A DNA stretch of 64,000 nucleotides from Bradyrhizobium canariense (GCF_900105125.1 NZ_LT629750.1:6599001-6663000), one strand, 5' to 3'. Positions 27,976-37,341 are shown, numbered from the stretch's first letter. Made by a program: numbers and translations. The notes: generated from the letters alone by a model not told the origin.

Positions 27976-29073
27976 ATGGGATTCAAATGCGGTATCGTCG
28001 GATTGCCCAACGTCGGCAAATCGACCCTGTTCAATGCGCTGACCGAGACAGCGGCCGCCCAGGCGGCGAATTATCCGTTCTGCACCATCGAGCCGAATGT
28101 GGGCGAGGTCGCGGTGCCTGATATCAGGCTCGACAAGCTCTCCGCGACTGCAAAGTCGGCGCAGATCATCCCGACGCGGCTGACCTTTGTCGATATCGCG
28201 GGCCTAGTGCGCGGCGCCTCGAAGGGCGAGGGCCTCGGCAATCAGTTTCTCGCCACCATCCGCGAGGTCGATGCGGTAGCCCATGTGGTGCGCTGCTTTG
28301 AGGATTCCGACATCACCCATGTCGAAGGCAAGATCGCGCCCTTGGCCGACATCGAAACCATCGAGACCGAACTGATGCTCGCCGATCTCGACAGCCTGGA
28401 AAAGCGTGTCGACAATCTGACCAAGAAGGCCAAGGGCAACGACAAGGACGCCAAGGAGCAGCTCGACCTCGTCAACCGTGCGCTGGTGCTGTTGCGCGAC
28501 GGCAAGCCGGCGCGGTTTCTCGACCGCAAGCCGGAAGAAGAGCGCGCCTTTAGCATGCTCGGCTTGCTGACCTCGAAGCCGGTGCTCTACGTCTGCAATG
28601 TCGAGGAAAGTGCTGCCAAGGATGGCAACAGTTTTTCAAAACAGGTGTTCGAACACGCCAAGAAAGAGGGCGCGGTCGCGGTCGCGATATCGGCCAAGAT
28701 CGAATCCGAGATCGCGACATTGTCGCGCGAGGAGCGCGCCGAGTTTCTCGATACGCTGGGCCTGGAGGAAGCCGGCCTCGATCGCCTGATCCGCGCCGGC
28801 TATCAATTGCTCGATCTCATCACCTATTTCACCGTCGGCCCCAAGGAAGCGCGGGCCTGGACCATCAACCGCGGCACCAAGGCGCCGGCCGCTGCCGGGG
28901 TGATCCACACCGATTTCGAAAAGGGCTTCATTCGCGCTGAAACCATCGCCTACGCCGATTACGTCGCGCTCGGTGGCGAAGCGGGCGCGCGCGATGCCGG
29001 CAAGTTGCGGCTGGAAGGCAAGGAATATGTCGTCGCCGATGGCGATGTCATGCATTTCAGGTTCAATACCTGA
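27976..29073 (+). CDS. ychF: Redox-regulated ATPase YchF (Obg family)
   Basis: 365 aa. G1 [14 protein letters not shown], switch region [13 protein letters not shown]3 [19 protein letters not shown], and C-terminal TGS domain ([25 protein letters not shown]). YchF hydrolyses ATP rather than GTP because its G4 motif is altered (YVCNVEE), and it associates with ribosomes. Confidence 0.97.
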   Translation: MGFKCGIVGLPNVGKSTLFNALTETAAAQAANYPFCTIEPNVGEVAVPDIRLDKLSATAKSAQIIPTRLTFVDIAGLVRGASKGEGLGNQFLATIREVDAVAHVVRCFEDSDITHVEGKIAPLADIETIETELMLADLDSLEKRVDNLTKKAKGNDKDAKEQLDLVNRALVLLRDGKPARFLDRKPEEERAFSMLGLLTSKPVLYVCNVEESAAKDGNSFSKQVFEHAKKEGAVAVAISAKIESEIATLSREERAEFLDTLGLEEAGLDRLIRAGYQLLDLITYFTVGPKEARAWTINRGTKAPAAAGVIHTDFEKGFIRAETIAYADYVALGGEAGARDAGKLRLEGKEYVVADGDVMHFRFNT

Positions 29074-29107
29074 TACGCGCTTTGCGGACAGGTCCGGCGT
29101 CAATCAC

Positions 29108-29182
29108 CGTCATTGCGGGGAGCGGAGCGACCCGGTCTTCGTCGCGATCCTCGATCGCTTCGCTTGCGCCCGCAGTGATGCG
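29108..29182. repeat. Degenerate CGTCATTGCG-type repeat
   Basis: CGTCATTGCGGGGAGCGGAG, inner GATCCTCGATCGCTTCG, and a decayed end CCGCAGTGATGCGG. Lies between convergent ychF and the DUF4282 gene. Confidence 0.5.
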
Positions 29183-29206
29183 GAAGCGATCGGTCGCGCA
29201 TCTGCC

Positions 29207-29500
29207 TTAATGCCCCTGTCCCTGGTCGCGGATCGCACCGAGATGCTCGTTGATGCGAAACACGATCAGCACAAATTCCGCGACGATGCGCGAAAAGATG
29301 ATGCCGACGATCACGCTGGCGATCGAGTAAAGCAGCACGATAAATCCGCCGAACGGGCTGATCGCCATCATCGCCAGGCCCGAGAAAATTCCGGAGATGC
29401 CAAACAGCACGATCAGTGCGATGACCAGCCAGTAGAAGGTCTTGATGATCGTCGGCGTGATGAAACGATCCCACTGGAACAGGTCCTGAAAATCAAACAT
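29207..29500 (-). CDS. DUF4282 small membrane protein
   Basis: 97 aa with two membrane helices (WLVIALIVLFGISGIFSGLAMMA and FIVLLYSIASVIVGIIFSRIVA) followed by FRINEHLGAIRDQ, the DUF4282 pattern. Function unknown. Preceded by GGGGGGAG upstream of the ATG. Confidence 0.85.
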   Translation of the reverse strand: MFDFQDLFQWDRFITPTIIKTFYWLVIALIVLFGISGIFSGLAMMAISPFGGFIVLLYSIASVIVGIIFSRIVAEFVLIVFRINEHLGAIRDQGQGH

Positions 29501-29712
29501 CGTTCGTTCTCCCCCCGGAAAGTCGAATATGATTCGCGTCTAATCTGGCTCCTGACGGCACAGGGCCTAGCTCCGAATGCTGCTGCGGGCAAGTCAGGTG
29601 CGAGCACCGAAAGGCGGTGCGTGCCCGCAGAGGGCAAGCCGTGCCCATGGGCGGCTTGAGATTGCCGCAAATAGCGGCCACAATCGGGCCTCCATCCAGC
29701 CGTCCCCAACCC

Positions 29713-30180
29713 ATGACGCTCACCTTCGAAGATTTTAAGCCCGGTCATCTCGGCACGTTCGGGCCGCGCCATGTCACGCGCGAGGAGATGCTCGCGTTTG
29801 CTGCCGAGTTCGATCCGCAGCCGATGCATCTCGACGAGGAGGCTGCGAAGCACTCGATGCTGAAGGGCTTGTCCGGTTCGGGCTGGCATCTCGGTTCGGT
29901 CATGATGCGGATGATGTTTGATGGCTTTATCGGCCGCACCGCGTCGCTGGGATCGCCCGGAATCAATGAATTGCGCTGGCTGGCGCCGTTTCGGCCCGGA
30001 GACGATCTGACGCTCGATGTCGATGTGACAGAGGCGCGGGTGTCCCGCAGCCGGCCCGAGACCGGCATCGTGACCTTCAAAGGTGTCATCCGCAACGCAG
30101 CCGGTCAGGCATTATGCGAGATGGTCTCGCCGATCATCGTGAGGCGGCGCGCGGTGGCCGCGTCGGAGCAATCGGCCTGA
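29713..30180 (+). CDS. MaoC-like hotdog dehydratase, first of a pair
   Basis: 155 aa. Hydratase motif AAEFDPQPMHLDEEAAKHS (Asp/His dyad of the R-hydratase family) and INELRWLAPFRPGDDLTL. Likely acts on enoyl-CoA-type substrates. Start chosen at 29713 (MTLTFEDFKPG). Its stop overlaps the start of a paralogue (TGATG), so the two are probably made together, perhaps as a heterodimer. Confidence 0.87.
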   Translation: MTLTFEDFKPGHLGTFGPRHVTREEMLAFAAEFDPQPMHLDEEAAKHSMLKGLSGSGWHLGSVMMRMMFDGFIGRTASLGSPGINELRWLAPFRPGDDLTLDVDVTEARVSRSRPETGIVTFKGVIRNAAGQALCEMVSPIIVRRRAVAASEQSA

Positions 30181-30662
30181 TGCGTTTCTTCGAGGACATT
30201 GCGATCGGACAACGGCGTGAACTGGGGTCGTTTACCTTCACCGCCGAGTTGATCAAGAAGTTTGCCGCGCAGTTCGATCCGCAGCCCTTTCATCTCGATG
30301 AAGAGGCTGGACGCCGATCGCTGTTCGGCGGGTTGGCGGCGTCGGGCTGGCACGTTGGATCGGTCTACATGAAGCTGCTGGTGGCCGACGGCCAGCGTCA
30401 GGCAAAGGAAGCGGCTGCGCGCGGCGAGAAGGTTGCGGTCTGGGGACCGTCGCCGGGGTTTCGTGAACTGCGTTGGATCAAGCCGGTGCTGGCGGGCGAT
30501 ACCATCAGCTATGCCAGCGAGATCGAGTCGCTGCGGTCGTCGGAGAAGCGCCCCGAATGGGGCATCGTGCAGGGCCGCAACAGCGGGACCAATCAGCGTG
30601 GCGAGCTGGTGTTCTCGCTGCTGGCAACCGCCTTTGTGCCGCGGCGGAATAGCGGCGCCTGA
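30180..30662 (+). CDS. MaoC-like hotdog dehydratase, second of a pair
   Basis: 160 aa from the ATG overlapping the preceding stop. Same motif as its neighbour, AAQFDPQPFHLDEEAGRRS, and FRELRWIKPVLAGDTISYAS. The two share only part of their sequence, so the duplication is old. Both keep the Asp/His dyad, unlike many heteromeric MaoC pairs where one subunit is inactive. Confidence 0.87.
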   Translation: MRFFEDIAIGQRRELGSFTFTAELIKKFAAQFDPQPFHLDEEAGRRSLFGGLAASGWHVGSVYMKLLVADGQRQAKEAAARGEKVAVWGPSPGFRELRWIKPVLAGDTISYASEIESLRSSEKRPEWGIVQGRNSGTNQRGELVFSLLATAFVPRRNSGA

Positions 30663-30843
30663 AGCAGGCGACCATCAGTGATGCGCGGTAAAAGCAATCT
30701 GCAACATGGTTACCGGATTGCTAGGGTTACCGGATCGCCTTTTCATTGTCCTTGAAGATTTTGCGGAACGATTTTTTTGCTAACGCATTTTGAACTTTGT
30801 GCCTGCCATAGTCGGAAACGTGTGGGGACGGCACAGGGGAACG

Positions 30844-31005
30844 ATGATGGTGGACCACGGCAGCTTGAAATTTGTCGGCTTTATCTTTGCAACCGTCACG
30901 CTGGCGGTGATGCTGACCACCGGCATGGTGGTGAAGGGCTACGCCGACGGTGCCTATTCGCTGGAAGCCGCGCCGAGCGCGAGCGAAGAAGTCACCCTTC
31001 GCTAA
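30844..31005 (+). CDS. Small single-pass membrane protein
   Basis: 53 aa. ATGATG start (30844 or 30847) after GGGGAACG. One hydrophobic helix (FVGFIFATVTLAVMLTTGMVV), then a short hydrophilic tail. Not recognised beyond that. Confidence 0.6.
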   Translation: MMVDHGSLKFVGFIFATVTLAVMLTTGMVVKGYADGAYSLEAAPSASEEVTLR

Positions 31006-31017
31006 CCATACGTCGCG

Positions 31018-31155
31018 TTAGCGGCTCCAGACCAGAGCCAGAATAACGACGGCGAGAACCAGCAATCCGACGAACCGGATCATGATGGTGCCCATCCTGG
31101 GCGTCGAATCCCGCAACGGGATCGGGTCGGCATTGTCAGGCCTTATGGTTTTCAT
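31018..31155 (-). CDS. Tiny membrane protein, 45 aa
   Basis: Starts at ATG 31155, preceded by GGGGGGATAAATCTCG, an unusually strong ribosome binding site, and ends at TAA 31018. N-terminal hydrophilic part (MKTIRPDNADPIPLRDSTPR), then the helix MIRFVGLLVLAVVILALVW and SR. It converges on the 53-aa membrane protein gene. Function unknown; supported by start signal and clear topology. Confidence 0.6.
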   Translation of the reverse strand: MKTIRPDNADPIPLRDSTPRMGTIMIRFVGLLVLAVVILALVWSR

Positions 31156-31291
31156 CGAGATTTATCCCCCCAACGGGTCCTGCAGCCCGATCTTGCAGCC
31201 TGATCTCTTGCCGCGCGCTGCTGTCAGGCCTTGGTCGCGGCTTGGGCCGGATAAGTTCAAATCGGTGTCATCGCGTTTTCAAAGGCGCCTC

Positions 31292-31328
31292 CAAAACAAA
31301 ACCGCCGCCTCCCGGAGGGAAACGGCGG
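31292..31328 (-). terminator. Intrinsic terminator
   Basis: On the minus strand CCGCCG, CCCTCC/GGGAGG, CGGCGG form a stem followed by TTTTGTTTTGG. It ends the 143-aa gene immediately upstream on that strand. Confidence 0.8.
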
Positions 31329-31353
31329 TCGTCGAGAACTTAAGACGGAGGGA

Positions 31354-31785
31354 TCAGCTGTTGCGCAGCCCTTCCGCGGTGCGCTTCCACTGCATCACAT
31401 TATCGGAGATCATCCGCGTCGATTTCATCGCGGCCTGGCTAAGCTGGGCGTAGCCGGAAATCTCGCGCTGTACCCGCTGGCCTTCGGCGTGCAGCAGCTC
31501 ACGCAGGCTTTCGAGTTCAGAAATCAGATTTTCGATTTCCGACAGCGACGTGCCGGCGACGCGTTGGATCAGCGAGTTGACGTTATTGACGGTCGCTTCA
31601 TGTGTCGGCTCGAGCACCGTCTGCTCCGGCGTGCTCACCATGCCCGGCGCCGGGCGACGCAGATAGGCGATGTCATTGCGCACGAAATCCCGGATGCCGG
31701 CTTCGACTTCCGAAACCGCGGCGAGATTGAGATTGCTGTCCTCTTCAGTTGATTCAACTTTCTCAGGACGGGTGGTCGCATTCAT
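31354..31785 (-). CDS. Conserved hypothetical protein with C-terminal coiled coil
   Basis: 143 aa, acidic and hydrophilic. The segment NSLIQRVAGTSLSEIENLIS and the following ELESLRELLHAEGQRVQREI are predicted long helices. No membrane segment, no enzymatic motif. A good terminator follows. It appears in related genomes as an uncharacterised protein; role unknown. Confidence 0.7.
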   Translation of the reverse strand: MNATTRPEKVESTEEDSNLNLAAVSEVEAGIRDFVRNDIAYLRRPAPGMVSTPEQTVLEPTHEATVNNVNSLIQRVAGTSLSEIENLISELESLRELLHAEGQRVQREISGYAQLSQAAMKSTRMISDNVMQWKRTAEGLRNS

Positions 31786-31948
31786 CGGCTATTCCCCTGT
31801 TTCGCTTTGAGCGAGCGCGGATGTCCCCCGCACGACGAAGATTCTAGAAGATTCTAAGTGGGGCCATCTGGGCTGTCGATTTTGACCGCATCGGGGCCAA
31901 TATGCGGCAATGCTCGATCTTTCGCGAGGCACGCTGCGTGCGCCGCTG

Positions 31949-32866
31949 CTACCAGCTTTGCTTGTATCCGGCGGTAAGACTTTTATTGGCCGCGCCGAGC
32001 GGGGTTTCGCCGATCGAGCCGGTCACGCTGACGCCGCCGAACAATTTCTGCTCGGCGCCGATCTTGCGCAGCCATTTGTCATCGGTCGATGACAGCGACT
32101 GGCCGGCGGTAAAGCTGGTGCCGGTCTCGGCGATGCTCAATTTCGCCGATTGTTCGGTTTCATAGTTCCGGATCGGACGTCCGATGATGGCGCCTCCGGG
32201 CACGACACCCTGCTCGACGACGTTGTAACCGTTCTCCAGCGTAAGCGAGTATTGCTCGTTCAGAGGCAGCGATTTGCTTAACGACGTGCCGAGCTTGCTT
32301 TGGTCCTCCGCGGGATCGACCCGCGCTTCGACCGCGGTCTTGTCCCAGATTGAACCAACACCGGGCGCCGTGATCGTTGCCCATGCCGTGCCGGAAGATT
32401 GCGGCAGGCTGCCGCCGTTGGCGAGCTTCTCCGATAATAGCTGCGATTCCGTCAGCGTCTGCGGCTGTCGCGTGACGGTCATATCGGCGCCGACCTGCGT
32501 GTTCAGAAAACTCGACAGCGACTCCTTGACCGAAACGGCCGATGAGCCATTCGGATTGTCGTTCGATGACCATGACATGTCGGTGCCGGTCGAGGCCTGT
32601 GACGCCGGTCGTCCCTTCGATGCCGGGTGGATGGTCAGCGTGGACGCATCGACATTGAGCTGGCTCCAGTCCAGCTTGTCGACGTCGATGTCCTTCATAT
32701 CGTCGTCATTGGCATCCACGCCCGGACCCACCGCTTCCGCCGCGGCGGCGTCGGGTTCGGCTGTGGAGGGGACGGTCTGGGCGGCCGCCGATAGCGCCCA
32801 CACCAGGCTGAAGCCGGCCACAACAACAGGCAGCCTCGTCCAGCCGTATCGTATCGTGGAAGTCAT
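31949..32866 (-). CDS. Secreted protein of unknown function
   Basis: 305 aa with a signal peptide (TRLPVVVAGFSLVWALSAAAQ, cleavage near residue 30). The mature protein is Ser/Thr/Asp-rich with beta-strand-like repeats towards the end (SLTLENGYNVVEQG, EQSAKLSIAETGTSFTAGQ, SVTGSIGETPLGAANKSLTA), ending in aromatic Trp. The alternating pattern could form an outer-membrane or periplasmic beta structure; family not recognised. Confidence 0.7.
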   Translation of the reverse strand: MTSTIRYGWTRLPVVVAGFSLVWALSAAAQTVPSTAEPDAAAAEAVGPGVDANDDDMKDIDVDKLDWSQLNVDASTLTIHPASKGRPASQASTGTDMSWSSNDNPNGSSAVSVKESLSSFLNTQVGADMTVTRQPQTLTESQLLSEKLANGGSLPQSSGTAWATITAPGVGSIWDKTAVEARVDPAEDQSKLGTSLSKSLPLNEQYSLTLENGYNVVEQGVVPGGAIIGRPIRNYETEQSAKLSIAETGTSFTAGQSLSSTDDKWLRKIGAEQKLFGGVSVTGSIGETPLGAANKSLTAGYKQSW

Positions 32867-33026
32867 AAACCCCAGCCCTGATCCGGCTCACATGCCGAAT
32901 GAGTTCAAGATGCGTTTGCTGTGGTACAAAATTGTGGCGAATGAGGCCAGCTAGGATTCACGTCATCGCGATCGGGCGCAGCGGTGATTCGATCCACGCT
33001 TTCCTCCGGATCGCTTCGCCGCGATC

Positions 33027-33461
33027 TCAGGACGCCATCCGCGGCAGATGGATCGGACGCCCGAGCGCCTGCTCCACCAGATCGAACGTGTCGATGAGAA
33101 CCCGGATGCTGGAGAGCCGGCCGGCCTTGAATTGCGCGAACTGAGCCAGCCGCAGGCTGATTGGTTTGTTCGAGTCGAGCGCGGTCAATGAATAGCGCAT
33201 CATCGATGCCGCCGAGTCGACGCCGAGCAGGATCTGTTCGCGATCGAAGCGGTGAACGCGGACGCTGTCGGCGATCCGCTTAATGACATCGAGCACGGAC
33301 GCCTTGCCGTGGCGTGCGCCTAGAAAAGGAAACATGTCGATCGGGCCATAAATCGACCAGTCCACATCCTCGTCGATCAAGGCCTCGAGGTCCGCGTACT
33401 GGCGTTCGTTGATCGCGCGATGCAACGCGCGTGAAAAACGCCAGAGACTATGCTCTGTCAT
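33027..33461 (-). CDS. NTF2/SnoaL-like protein
   Basis: 144 aa. FSRALHRAINERQYADLEALIDED, then DWSIYGPIDMFPFLGARHGKASV, is the cone-shaped NTF2-like fold. Start at 33461 with AGGAA nearby; a longer frame to 33545 lacks support. A paralogue is encoded at 34016 with the same GPIDMFPFLG / APIDLFPHLG motif and a similar end (DTFDLVEQALG / DTFDFVQQLLG). Ligand unknown. Confidence 0.75.
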   Translation of the reverse strand: MTEHSLWRFSRALHRAINERQYADLEALIDEDVDWSIYGPIDMFPFLGARHGKASVLDVIKRIADSVRVHRFDREQILLGVDSAASMMRYSLTALDSNKPISLRLAQFAQFKAGRLSSIRVLIDTFDLVEQALGRPIHLPRMAS

Positions 33462-33624
33462 GATGCAATATTCCTGAACCTGATTTGGAAAGAAGCAAAC
33501 GGCTGTGACGCGCGTCATTTGCGACGCCGTGCCCGGATGCTGCACTTCATTGTTGAGGCGTCACATAAGGGCCATTAACTAAAATGCAATCTGCAATTTT
33601 GCATTGCACAAATGCGAGCGAAAT

Positions 33625-33891
33625 TTAGCTGTCGTGCCGGCGCGTTGACTCGCGCTCGATAGCGATTTTGGTGTCGCGAAACGCCATCACGCCGAACAAC
33701 GTCGCGCCACCTAACCCGCCGATCACCGCGCCGAGCGGCATAAAGGTGAAGAACACCAGCATGCCGCTATAGCCTTTCAAATCGCTGGTTTTGAAGATTT
33801 CGGTCCAGGCGAGGCCCGCGCCGATACCGAGGGCTGCTCCACCCAACGCTCCCAGCACCAGACCCAGCAGCGCCAGCAACGCGATTTTCAT
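33625..33891 (-). CDS. Small membrane protein with glycine zippers
   Basis: 88 aa. Two helices rich in Gly/Ala (ALLGLVLGALGGAALGIGAGLAW and LGAVIGGLGGATLFGVMAF), then a basic tail. Located between two NTF2-like genes on the same strand. Function unknown. Confidence 0.65.
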   Translation of the reverse strand: MKIALLALLGLVLGALGGAALGIGAGLAWTEIFKTSDLKGYSGMLVFFTFMPLGAVIGGLGGATLFGVMAFRDTKIAIERESTRRHDS

Positions 33892-34015
33892 AACTGCATT
33901 TTCTACGGGTGCCTGCGGACCTCATGGTTAGTCGCGGCAGGCGCAGCAAGGTTCAACGCGGCGCGAAATAAATCGCGCGAAATAAATCGATGGGCCGGGC
34001 GGCGTCGCGATCAGC

Positions 34016-34471
34016 TCATCGCTGCATGGTGTCGCGCACGCTCGCTGCGAATGAATCCGTCAGGTCCTGACCGAGCAATTGCTGGACGAAATCGAATGTA
34101 TCGAAGAACGAGCGGTGGATGAAGATGCGCCCGCCGCGCATCGTAAAGAATTCCGCCGTCTCGAGAAGAACCATGCGGTCGTCGTTACGCTTGCGCAGAC
34201 TCAGGAGCTGCATGGTCGCAACCTTGTCGCCTTCAGCGGCGATGAATTTGACCTCGCACTTCCGGCTGGAATAACGCGCCTGCTGGGTGCGGATCGCTTC
34301 CCCGACCCAGGCCCGCCCGTACTTCTGTCCGAGATGCGGAAACAGATCGATCGGCGCATGGGTGACGCTGTCGAGTTCCTCGTCGCAGTACTCTGTCGCT
34401 GCTTCGATGTCGCCGGAATAGAATGCATCGAGAAAATTCAGCACGCTTTGCCGGTGAGGATTTTCGACCAT
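34016..34471 (-). CDS. NTF2/SnoaL-like protein (paralogue)
   Basis: 151 aa. VLNFLDAFYSGDIEAATEYCDEE, APIDLFPHLGQKYGRAWVGEAI and SFFDTFDFVQQLLGQ. Clear start signal GGAGAGCGAA before the ATG. Paralogue of the gene at 33027; such small NTF2 proteins bind small ligands or act as polyketide-type isomerases, but nothing here fixes the substrate. Confidence 0.78.
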   Translation of the reverse strand: MVENPHRQSVLNFLDAFYSGDIEAATEYCDEELDSVTHAPIDLFPHLGQKYGRAWVGEAIRTQQARYSSRKCEVKFIAAEGDKVATMQLLSLRKRNDDRMVLLETAEFFTMRGGRIFIHRSFFDTFDFVQQLLGQDLTDSFAASVRDTMQR

Positions 34472-34822
34472 TTCGCTCTCCGCCAGCCTCTTGCCCGACT
34501 CGCAGTGGCCATTCTGAATGGAATTGCCAAGGGATCAATTGGCAAAACGATGTAGTTTTGTGTCTGCGCGGAGGTGCAACCGATACGTGTACCCGCGATA
34601 GCTGTTGATGTCCGCCTTGACTTCGGGGCGAGACCTCCAAACAGCAGACGTTGGTGCGCCGGCGAAAACCGCAAGCCGCCCATTTTATTCCACTCATTAT
34701 GTCCAGCAAATCTTCCGATCGCGGCATGGCAGGCGCTTCACAGCTATCGCGTGGGCCCGTATCGTCGAAGCGAGGAGGGCGCCCGTCAAAGACCCTCCAC
34801 GACATTGATGATGGGGAGAACC
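34472..34822. other. 351-bp intergenic region, nothing recognised
   Basis: Between the divergent NTF2-like and hydrolase genes. Must contain both promoters. I see no repeat, RNA gene or convincing small gene; frames that run through it lack start signals. Confidence 0.3.
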
Positions 34823-35929
34823 ATGAAACGCATCGCGCCTCTCGTTGCCGCCGGTCTTTTGCTGTCGCTGCCGGCCGCGGCGCATACGCCGCAGCAGCCG
34901 CCACACCAGCTCTACAACGAAGGCGATCTCAAGCTGGAGAGCGGCGAGGCGATCAAGGATTTCTCGATTTCCTACGTCACCCACGGCACGCTCAATGCAA
35001 ACAAATCCAACGCCATTTTGATGGTGACGGCGATCTCCGGCAATCACCACCGGCTCGACTTCATGATCGGGCCGGGCAAGGCGCTCGACCCCGACAAATA
35101 TTTCATTATCTGCACCGACGCGATCGCCAACGGGCTGACGACTTCGCCGAGCAATTCCAAGCTGCAGCCGCGCATGCAATTTCCGAAATTCGTGATCCGC
35201 GACATGGTGGAATCGCAATACCGGCTGCTCAGGGAAAAATTCGGCATCGACCACGTCGTGGCGGTGATCGGCCCGTCGATGGGCGGCATGCAGACCCTGC
35301 AATGGGGCGTCAGCCATCCCGACTACATGGATGCGCTGGTCGCGATCGTGCCGCTGTCGAAGACGCCGGGCTGGACCGTCGCGGTGCTGGAAGCTTCGCG
35401 TAAGGCGATCATGGAAGACGCCGCCTGGAAGGACGGCAATTACGACACGCCGCCGGAGAAGGGCGTGCGGCTGTGGCGCGATATTCTCAACCTGCTGGCC
35501 GCGCGCACGCCGGACATGTACTCGGCCCAGTTCAAGAACGGCATGGATGCGCTGCCCTGGATGGCCGAGCAGGAGAGCGCCGCGATGAAAGCGTTCGACG
35601 CCAACGACTGGATCTATCAGACCTGGGCCTATGAGCGGCACGACGTCGGCACCACGCCTGGCTTCAACGGCGACACCGCGAAGGCGCTGGCCTCGATCAA
35701 GGCGAAGACGCTGATCCTGACCGGCACCAAGGATCTGCTCAACCCGGAATTCGAGCCAAAGGAAGCGGCGAAGAACATCGCCGACGTCAAGCTGATGACG
35801 ATCAACCCCGGCACCGTGGCCGGCCACGCCTCGGCCGGCGGGTTCAATCCGGCGGACGTGGAATTTCTCAACCGCGAGGCGGGGGCGTTTCTCGATGGCG
35901 TGACCGACGGCGGCAGGAAGCTGAACTGA
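34823..35929 (+). CDS. Secreted MetX-like alpha/beta hydrolase
   Basis: 368 aa. Resembles homoserine O-acetyltransferase: nucleophile motif VIGPSMGGMQTLQWG, acid/base region ILTGTKDLLNPEF and PGTVAGHAS. Unlike cytoplasmic MetX, it begins with a signal peptide (MKRIAPLVAAGLLLSLPAAAHT) and so acts outside the cytoplasm, making a methionine-synthesis role unlikely. Start at 34823 after GGGGAGAACC. Confidence 0.85.
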   Translation: MKRIAPLVAAGLLLSLPAAAHTPQQPPHQLYNEGDLKLESGEAIKDFSISYVTHGTLNANKSNAILMVTAISGNHHRLDFMIGPGKALDPDKYFIICTDAIANGLTTSPSNSKLQPRMQFPKFVIRDMVESQYRLLREKFGIDHVVAVIGPSMGGMQTLQWGVSHPDYMDALVAIVPLSKTPGWTVAVLEASRKAIMEDAAWKDGNYDTPPEKGVRLWRDILNLLAARTPDMYSAQFKNGMDALPWMAEQESAAMKAFDANDWIYQTWAYERHDVGTTPGFNGDTAKALASIKAKTLILTGTKDLLNPEFEPKEAAKNIADVKLMTINPGTVAGHASAGGFNPADVEFLNREAGAFLDGVTDGGRKLN

Positions 35930-36090
35930 GGCTCCAGACGTGAGGTTTTCCCTCGCTACTGCGATCGTATTTGCGGTCTTGAACAGTGTCAGACCATCCT
36001 TACGTCCTAGGGGAAGGAACCGGATCGCGGATGCGCGATTATCCCGACAGGTCGCATTTGGAAAGCCGTCTTAAAGAGGATTTTATCGCC

Positions 36091-36327
36091 ATGAAAACGA
36101 TCGCCACCTTGCTCGCCGTCGCCGCGCTGACGTTGGCCGCGAATTCGGCCGATGCCAAGGGATGCATCAAGGGCGCCGTGGTCGGCGGCGTCGCCGGCCA
36201 CTATGCCGGGCATCACGGTTTTCTCGGCGCCGCCGCCGGATGCCTCTACGGCCGCCATCACGCCAAGGAGCAGGAGCGGCAACAGCAGGGCCAGGGTCAG
36301 CCGCCCGCCGGGCAGGAGAAGATGTAA
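36091..36327 (+). CDS. Small secreted glycine-zipper protein
   Basis: 78 aa. Signal peptide MKTIATLLAVAALTLAANSADA, then AVVGGVAGHYAGHHGFLGAAAG (Gly-zipper with His) and a Gln-rich tail. Start at 36091 after AAAGAGGA. The upstream extension to 35986 is rejected because it hides the signal peptide. Confidence 0.72.
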   Translation: MKTIATLLAVAALTLAANSADAKGCIKGAVVGGVAGHYAGHHGFLGAAAGCLYGRHHAKEQERQQQGQGQPPAGQEKM

Positions 36328-36386
36328 GGCACGACGTTTTCGGAGCGCTACCCGCGTTTTTCCTCGTCGAGTAACGGAGACGAACG

Positions 36387-36578
36387 ATGACAAGATCGTC
36401 GATGAAGTCAATCAGGCCCGTTCCGCAGGATAACCAGTGTCACAAGGGCCCCGGCAGCGCGCCCAGCGTCCCGCTCGACACCACCAAGGGCCATCGCGAC
36501 GACGAGAAACACAACATTCGCGAACAGGCCGCGCACGGCAATCTGACGCAGAACACCAGCCACAGGCGGTCGGGGTAA
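36387..36578 (+). CDS. Small hydrophilic protein of a rhizobial family
   Basis: 63 aa. Ends KHNIREQAAHGNLTQNTSHR, the pattern of a small stress-associated-looking hydrophilic family common in rhizobia (E-x-G-x-x-x-N-I-x-Q-N-T). Probably unstructured. Preceded by GGAGACGA. Confidence 0.65.
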   Translation: MTRSSMKSIRPVPQDNQCHKGPGSAPSVPLDTTKGHRDDEKHNIREQAAHGNLTQNTSHRRSG

Positions 36579-36596
36579 GTGCGCGGCACCCCACGC

Positions 36597-36715
36597 CGTC
36601 ATTCCCCGATGCGCGATTGCGCATCTGAGGGTGCGTTAAAAGCGCGAGCCCGGAATCCATAACCACGACGGCGACCAGGGATTCCGGGCCTGCGCCGGCG
36701 CGGCCGTCTATCCCT
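36597..36715. repeat. Intergenic palindromic repeat (CGTCATTCC family)
   Basis: CGTCATTCCCCGATGCGCGATTGCGCATC at the left (a GATGCGC / GCGCATC palindrome) and GATTCCGGGCCTGCGCCGG at the right. A decayed relative of the units at 3324 and 15338. Confidence 0.6.
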
Positions 36716-36747
36716 ACGTGCGCATTGGACGTCCTTCGCCTACCAAC

Positions 36748-37316
36748 TTCACATTTCAAACAGCCACATCGCTCTGAGATACGGCTTCACGATCTCGCAG
36801 CGGAGTGCGCCCGAGTTGTGCATGCATCTCTTGCCCCGAAAACAGAGGGCGCAGGAAACGCCGGGTGCCCGCTGCACCCGCAGCCCGTGTGCGAAGTGTA
36901 GGTAGCACACGGTAGTCACCACAGGTTCACCGGAACACCCGGCATTCCCTGCGCAATGGTTTTAACGGCTTATTCCGCGCTCTCCCCGGTGACGAATTCG
37001 TCTTGTCACCGTCACCGACGGATTAAGGGTTGTCGCATCCCGGTTGGGCCGACTTACCCTCCGCCAATTTGACACCAGCAACGGGTGCCAGGACCACACG
37101 GCTTCACCGTCCGCGTACGCGCCGTTCGTCCGCGCGCTATTGATCGCTCACGGGTCGTCAGACCCGCCCCGCAATCACCTCGCGCGCCCGACGCTGCCGC
37201 GTCCACCGCATCCTGTGCCCAACGTCCGTGACGATCGCGACACGCCCCTCCTGCGGGACAGGACGGCGCGGCTTATGGATATGATTTGGGTCAGGTGGAA
37301 ACGAAAATATTTTTGA
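36748..37316 (-). repeat. Structured dispersed repeat, copy B (inverted to copy A)
   Basis: Read on the minus strand it aligns with copy A from AAATATTTTCG / CTGACCCAAATCA to TGTTTGAAATGTGAA. The inner hairpin is CCGTGTGC / GCACACGG instead of CTTGCGTGC / GCACGCAAG: both strands of the stem changed together, and the outer stem (GGGAATGCCGGGTG / CACCCGGCGTTTCC) is kept by G-U pairing. This is covariation in favour of an RNA structure. The 5' side lies 12 bp from the left end of the IS. Confidence 0.75.
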
Positions 37317-37341
37317 AAGAGGGGCTAGGTGGTGTGGACAC

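Noticed and set aside
29207..29220. Window searched for tRNA and rRNA genes
   Set aside because: No cloverleaf with GTTCGAATC-type T arm or CCA end and no rRNA sequence was recognised anywhere in the window.
34823..35929. Methionine biosynthesis metX
   Set aside because: A clear signal peptide places it outside the cytoplasm and no met genes are adjacent, so it is called only MetX-like.
36748..37316. Copy B of the repeat considered as part of the IS element
   Set aside because: The IS ends with matching inverted repeats and CTAG duplications at 37325 and 38178, so copy B lies outside it.
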